Notes under the pieces: model-generated
Told to the model about the DNA's origin: nothing
Database searches by the model: none
Seen by the model: only the letters and a program-made list of their open reading frames with translations
Program-made: the position numbers and the translations under genes
Assembly (NCBI GenBank): GCA_017477505.1
Contig: JAFUVQ010000063.1
Coordinates: 1 to 36,764, forward strand
Direction of reading: 5' to 3'
Origin: Eubacterium sp.
GTDB taxonomy: Bacteria; Bacillota; Clostridia; Lachnospirales; Lachnospiraceae
DNA length: 36,764 nucleotides
Shown here: positions 32,819 through 36,764 of the stretch, one piece after another
Numbering within the stretch: position 1 is the stretch's first letter
Layout of the letters: each line of letters starts with the position of its first letter

Positions 32819-35800
32819 CTAAATATCATTATTATAGTCCGGTCTGAGGTACGGTTTCTGATAATAATAGAATCTGTTCAGGAAGGAAACCATCTGGCTT
32901 CTTGTACAATCCCTTCCCACACCGAAGGATGTGCTGTTTATACCGGATGTAACACCATTCTTCGCTGCCCATGTAATTGAATCATAATAGTATGATTTTG
33001 AAGAAACATCAGCGAATGAATAATTTGCATGATCTTCAGCTGTAACAGCCGGTACCTTGGCAAAACGATACATAAAAGTTACACACTGTTCTCTGGTACA
33101 TACATCATTTGGTCCAAATTGACCGGTTCTTCTTCCTGAAAGGCCCGCAGTTATGCCATTTTCAGCTGCCCACATGATTGCCTTGTAATATCCCTTTGTT
33201 GAAGGAACATCACTGAATGTCTGGTATTTCGTTGGTTCAGGTGAACCTGCGTATCTCCACAGGAATGTAACAAACTGTGCTCTCGTACAACCTCCCTTAG
33301 GATCGAAGAGATTTGCGGTTTTTCCTGCTGTAATACCCATATCAAGTGCCCAGTACACAGGGAATGCATATCCGGCATTGTCCGGTACATCATCAAATTG
33401 TCTGATATAGACCTTATAAACCAGAACAACAGAATTCCCAAAATTATCTGTTATAATACAGCGATAGATACCATTCTCCACAATTTTGGTCAGAATCAGA
33501 CTTGAATCATAATACCCCAAATTGGTATAAAAACCATCCTTTCCGAAACGTTGCCACTCATATTTAAGATTATTCATATTATTTGCACTTACTTCATTTA
33601 TGAGAGAAAGTGAATCGCCTTTATTTACAATATATAATTTTTCTGTTTCCTTTGTTCCTGAAATGAATGCACTTAAATCATTATCTACATCTACATCAAA
33701 TCTTACTACAGATGTGTTTCCGTATTTGTCACTTACTTCGCAGAAATACCAGGTTTTATACTTTGCAGGCTCAGTTGTGATACTGCTTTTTCCAAACATA
33801 TCTTCCATAAGATATGCCGAACTGATATTCTTACTTTCTCCTTTATACCATACATACTTAAGATCTGTCATATCCTCAGCTGACACATCCACGGCAAGTT
33901 CAGTTGTATCACCATATTTGACGGTATATACCTTTTCAGTTTCAGTTGTTTTCGAAACAAATGCTTTAAGATCATTTACCTTAATATTGAAGTAAACAGT
34001 AGACTGATTTCCTTTTTGATCAGTCACAGTACATGAATATTTAGTATTTTTATTAACAGAATCCGTTGTATAAGCTGAACCTGTCGCTCCCTCCAAAATA
34101 AAATCAGTGTAATTAATTCTTTCATTCCATCTATAGGTTACCTTACTTACATCAGCTGCTTCAACATCAACTGCAAGTTTGATCTTGTCTCCTGTCTTGG
34201 CACTGATATCTATACTCGATTCTTTTGTATCTTTAGCATATGCATTTATTGTTTGATTATCGCTATATAGATAGAAATATACATACTTTTCATTTCCATA
34301 ATTGTCTTTAACGATACACCTATATTCTTCCCGATTGGCTACGTTACTAATGCTTCCCCTGCAACTGTCAGTAGTATTATCAATAGAAGTGTAGCCTCCA
34401 CCGTTCTGCAGATAATGTTGCCAGGTATAAGTTATCCCTTTCTTATCATCAGCTGTAACATCTACAGAGAGAGTTTTTATTTCCTTGTCTTTAAGGTAAT
34501 AAGTTATGTCTGTCCGTTTTGTCCCTGCTGCATAAGCACTGAAATTATTTGTTTGAACTCTGAAGCTGACATAACGAGAATTTCCGTACTTATCCTTTAT
34601 TTCACAACCATAGTACCCGGGCTTCTTGATATTATCAACGGTCAGACTTTTGCCCTTTGCAGTTTCTATAATTTCATTATCAGGATTCTTCCATTCATAT
34701 GTAATTCCTGTCTTATCATCAGCATATACATCAACAGAAAATGTAATACCAGATCCGAAAGATGCATTATATTCCTTGTAAGTTTTTTCTGTTCCTGACA
34801 CATAAGCACGAAGGTTATTTACCTTTATGCTGAAATTTACTTCTTTCTTCTGACCGTTTCCGGTAACTATGCATCTATATATCTGGTAAGATGAAACATT
34901 AGTTACCTGAAGTGAAGAACCGGTTTCCCCTTCAATGATACTATATTCATACGAATCATCATTCTTTTTATACCAGGTATAGACAATATCTTCTGTATCA
35001 TCTGCAACGACATCAACTGAAAGTTTCTTATCTTCTCCCGGCTTCAGATTATATGTTATGTATGTGACTTTGGTTCCGGATACATATGCTTTAATACTAT
35101 TAGTAGGATAGATTGTAAAATGAGCAGTAGCGGTATTTCCATATGAATCAGTTGCTTCACAGTAGTAGTACTTACAAGGGTCAAAAGAATTAATCACATC
35201 TGTCGTATAGCTGGTATCTGTAGCACCTGGAATTCTATCGTATGAGCTATCATACCATTGATAAGTGATACCATCCAGATTAAGTCCAGATGCTGTGACT
35301 GAAAGAGTTTTCTTTGAACCTGGTTCAGCAGTCATATATACTGTATTTTTATTTGTATTTTTTACATAAAGAGCCAGTGCATTATATATAGATATTCCAA
35401 AATCTATATTCTTACTATTTCCATAACCATCACTTATTACGCATCTATAGAGTTTTTCACATTCTTTTGCATCTATCGAAATACTATTACCTGTCTCTCC
35501 TTCAATATCCCGATAATATCCATCATTCTCGTATTGCCATTTATATGAAATATTACTTGTATCATCTGCTGAAACATCAACGGATAACTTCTTTTTTTCA
35601 TTAGGTTTTATGTTGTAAGATGCATTACTTGATTTAGTGCCGGACGCATAGGCATCAAAATGATTTACCTCTATTTTGAAATATACAGTCTGTGAATTAT
35701 CGTATTTATCAGAAACATTACAATAATACCATGTCGTCTTACTAGCTTTTTCTACTTCAAAGCTACTGCCTGTAGCCCCGGAGATAGTATTACCATTTTT

Positions 35801-36764
35801 ATCTTGCCATACATAGGTAATTCCATCTTTATCTTCTGCCTCGATAGTAACAGCCAGAGTTTTACTCTCATTTGGTTTTATGTTATATGAAATCGAGTTA
35901 TTATCATGATTTTCAGCATCAGAAGGATATGCTTTGAAGCCGTTATCTATATTTATATAAAACCATATGTCTTCTGAATTTCCGTACTTATCAGTTACGA
36001 TACATATATATCCTGTGTTTCTTTTTACATTATCAATGGTAAAGCTACTGTCTGTTCCAAGAATGTTTCCACCGCCAATATAATAATACTGGTTCACCCA
36101 TATATAAGTAAGCTCATCTTTATTATCCGCTTCGACTGTAACAGCCAGAGTCTTACTTTCATTTGGTTTAATTTTGCAAGTGTAAGAAAATCCATCACTA
36201 TGATAACTATCAGCGTCAGAAGGATATGCTTTAAAACCATTATCTATTCTGATATTGAAAAATACAGTCTGTGAATTACCGTATTTATCAGCAACATTAC
36301 AACGATATGATGTCGTCTTACTAGCATTTTCTACCTCAAAGCTACTGCCTGTAGCCCCGGAGATAGTATCACCATTATTGTATTTCCATACATAGGTAAT
36401 TCCATCTTTATCATCAGCTTCAACAGTTACAGAAAGCGTCTTACTTTCATTCGGTTTTATATTATATGTAATTGACTCATTATCATGATTTTCAGCATCA
36501 GAAGGATAAGCTTTGAAGCCGTTATCTATATTTATAGAAAAATATATGATTTCCGAATTTCCGTACTTATCAGTAACAGTACAATAATATGACGTGCTAC
36601 TAACATTGTTTACTTCATAGCTGTTACTTGTAGCACCGGAGATAATATTCCAATTATTGTCATACCACTTATACCACTTATAAGTAATTCCGTCTTTATC
36701 ATCAGCTTCAACAGTTACAGAAAGCGTCTTACTTTCATTCGGTTTTATATTATATGTAATTGAC
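32819..36764 (-). CDS. Giant Ig-like-repeat surface protein with C-terminal SLH domains (N terminus outside window)
   Basis: The frame is open to the right edge, so the visible 1314 residues are only the C-terminal part; a GTG at 36097 falls mid-repeat and is not the start. At least 12 Ig-like repeats of about 90-96 residues precede three SLH domains (from 33397). Each repeat has a Y-x-W, then Y-x-C, and most have D-x-Y-G-N before a final beta strand. The SLH domains would anchor the protein non-covalently to wall polymers, so it is a cell-surface protein. The signal peptide must be outside the window. Possible roles are adhesion or display; nothing in the repeats shows an enzyme. It lies directly upstream of DUF512 in the same direction. 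Confidence 0.9.
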   Translation of the reverse strand, partial: SITYNIKPNESKTLSVTVEADDKDGITYKWYKWYDNNWNIISGATSNSYEVNNVSSTSYYCTVTDKYGNSEIIYFSINIDNGFKAYPSDAENHDNESITYNIKPNESKTLSVTVEADDKDGITYVWKYNNGDTISGATGSSFEVENASKTTSYRCNVADKYGNSQTVFFNIRIDNGFKAYPSDADSYHSDGFSYTCKIKPNESKTLAVTVEADNKDELTYIWVNQYYYIGGGNILGTDSSFTIDNVKRNTGYICIVTDKYGNSEDIWFYINIDNGFKAYPSDAENHDNNSISYNIKPNESKTLAVTIEAEDKDGITYVWQDKNGNTISGATGSSFEVEKASKTTWYYCNVSDKYDNSQTVYFKIEVNHFDAYASGTKSSNASYNIKPNEKKKLSVDVSADDTSNISYKWQYENDGYYRDIEGETGNSISIDAKECEKLYRCVISDGYGNSKNIDFGISIYNALALYVKNTNKNTVYMTAEPGSKKTLSVTASGLNLDGITYQWYDSSYDRIPGATDTSYTTDVINSFDPCKYYYCEATDSYGNTATAHFTIYPTNSIKAYVSGTKVTYITYNLKPGEDKKLSVDVVADDTEDIVYTWYKKNDDSYEYSIIEGETGSSLQVTNVSSYQIYRCIVTGNGQKKEVNFSIKVNNLRAYVSGTEKTYKEYNASFGSGITFSVDVYADDKTGITYEWKNPDNEIIETAKGKSLTVDNIKKPGYYGCEIKDKYGNSRYVSFRVQTNNFSAYAAGTKRTDITYYLKDKEIKTLSVDVTADDKKGITYTWQHYLQNGGGYTSIDNTTDSCRGSISNVANREEYRCIVKDNYGNEKYVYFYLYSDNQTINAYAKDTKESSIDISAKTGDKIKLAVDVEAADVSKVTYRWNERINYTDFILEGATGSAYTTDSVNKNTKYSCTVTDQKGNQSTVYFNIKVNDLKAFVSKTTETEKVYTVKYGDTTELAVDVSAEDMTDLKYVWYKGESKNISSAYLMEDMFGKSSITTEPAKYKTWYFCEVSDKYGNTSVVRFDVDVDNDLSAFISGTKETEKLYIVNKGDSLSLINEVSANNMNNLKYEWQRFGKDGFYTNLGYYDSSLILTKIVENGIYRCIITDNFGNSVVLVYKVYIRQFDDVPDNAGYAFPVYWALDMGITAGKTANLFDPKGGCTRAQFVTFLWRYAGSPEPTKYQTFSDVPSTKGYYKAIMWAAENGITAGLSGRRTGQFGPNDVCTREQCVTFMYRFAKVPAVTAEDHANYSFADVSSKSYYYDSITWAAKNGVTSGINSTSFGVGRDCTRSQMVSFLNRFYYYQKPYLRPDYNNDI
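32822..33397 (-). other. Three S-layer homology (SLH) domains
   Basis: The three domains start at FDDVPDNAG, TFSDVPSTKG and FADVSSKSY, each with the W-A-x-x-x-G-(I/V)-T-(A/S)-G core. The wall-binding motif, TRAE in classical SLH domains, reads CTRAQ, CTREQ and CTRSQ, with Gln for Glu and a Cys before it. This CTRxQ form is common in gut Clostridia as I recall. The three-fold set is the usual minimum for wall binding. Confidence 0.93.
33398..36763 (-). repeat. At least 12 tandem Ig-like repeats
   Basis: The repeats run to the window edge. All 12 keep the Ig-type tryptophan (Y-x-W) and the Y-x-C cysteine; the strand-B cysteine of classical Ig domains is replaced by a hydrophobic residue (LSVTV). 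The N-terminal four are very alike, the others diverged. Repeats 1 and 3, and 2 and 4, match best in their ends, so a two-repeat unit of about 190 residues seems to have been duplicated recently. Confidence 0.85.
36405..36764 (-). repeat. 72-bp exact direct repeat, 288 bp apart
   Basis: Bases 36405-36476 are identical to 36693-36764, with an offset of 288 bases (96 codons), and the second copy reaches the window edge so the match may be longer. It codes for the start of neighbouring Ig repeats. Identity at silent positions points to recent duplication or gene conversion, and repeats of this size can expand or contract by recombination. Confidence 0.95.

Noticed and set aside
36097-36097. GTG at 36097 as start of the SLH protein
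   Set aside because: The frame is open upstream to the window edge with clear repeat sequence and no stop, so this is a valine inside a repeat, not a start.

Overview
The window looks like chromosomal DNA from a low-GC, anaerobic Gram-positive bacterium of the Lachnospiraceae, perhaps close to Butyrivibrio or Pseudobutyrivibrio. The grounds are AGGAGG-type ribosome binding sites, an A+T-rich base composition, the B12-binding radical SAM / DUF2344 / RNase G trio, the yggS-sepF-divIVA division block, a DUF512-der-plsY-gpsA block, and an SLH-anchored surface protein. The family call is from memory of protein families and gene order, not from a search. I found no tRNA, rRNA, CRISPR array, insertion sequence or prophage.

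Layout. From 1 to 23940 every gene is on the + strand. In order these are: two radical-SAM-associated genes; a tiny zinc-ribbon gene translationally coupled to a shortened RNase E/G; rplS; two signal peptidase I genes flanking the ribosome-assembly GTPase rbgA; a PLP lyase of the methionine gamma-lyase/YnbB family; radC; an elongasome operon (mreC, mreD, a large PBP2, rodA) ending in a catalytically degenerate methylglyoxal-synthase homologue and a D,D-carboxypeptidase; a division block (HlyD-like membrane protein, yggS, sepF, divIVA); then aroB, lspA, rluD and pepD. From 23937 to the right edge all genes but one (scpB) are on the - strand: a XerS-like tyrosine recombinase, a YhcC-type radical SAM protein, a cytidylate-kinase-like protein, scpA, gpsA, plsY, der, a DUF512 PDZ/radical-SAM protein, and a giant Ig-repeat/SLH surface protein that runs off the right edge.

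How it fits together. Most of the window is core growth machinery: ribosome assembly (L19, RbgA, Der, RluD, RNase G), protein export and lipoprotein maturation (two LepB, LspA), envelope elongation and division (MreCD, PBP2, RodA, DacA-type carboxypeptidase, SepF, DivIVA), phospholipid entry (GpsA, PlsY) and chromosome segregation (ScpA, ScpB, a Xer recombinase). The switch from all + to nearly all - genes at about 23.94 kb, beside a Xer gene and two dif-like sequences, suggests the replication terminus, though this is inference.

Most worth a second look: (1) an inverted repeat, dif-like in form, about 92 bp upstream of the XerS-like recombinase and just downstream of its promoter; (2) an MgsA homologue that has lost three catalytic positions but sits in the cell-wall operon; (3) an RNase E/G that ends just before the Zn-link, coupled to a 49-residue zinc-ribbon protein under a perfect-consensus promoter; (4) a surface protein with at least 12 Ig-like repeats that keep the Ig tryptophan and F-strand cysteine but mostly lack the partner cysteine; (5) scpA and scpB arranged tail to tail rather than in one operon.
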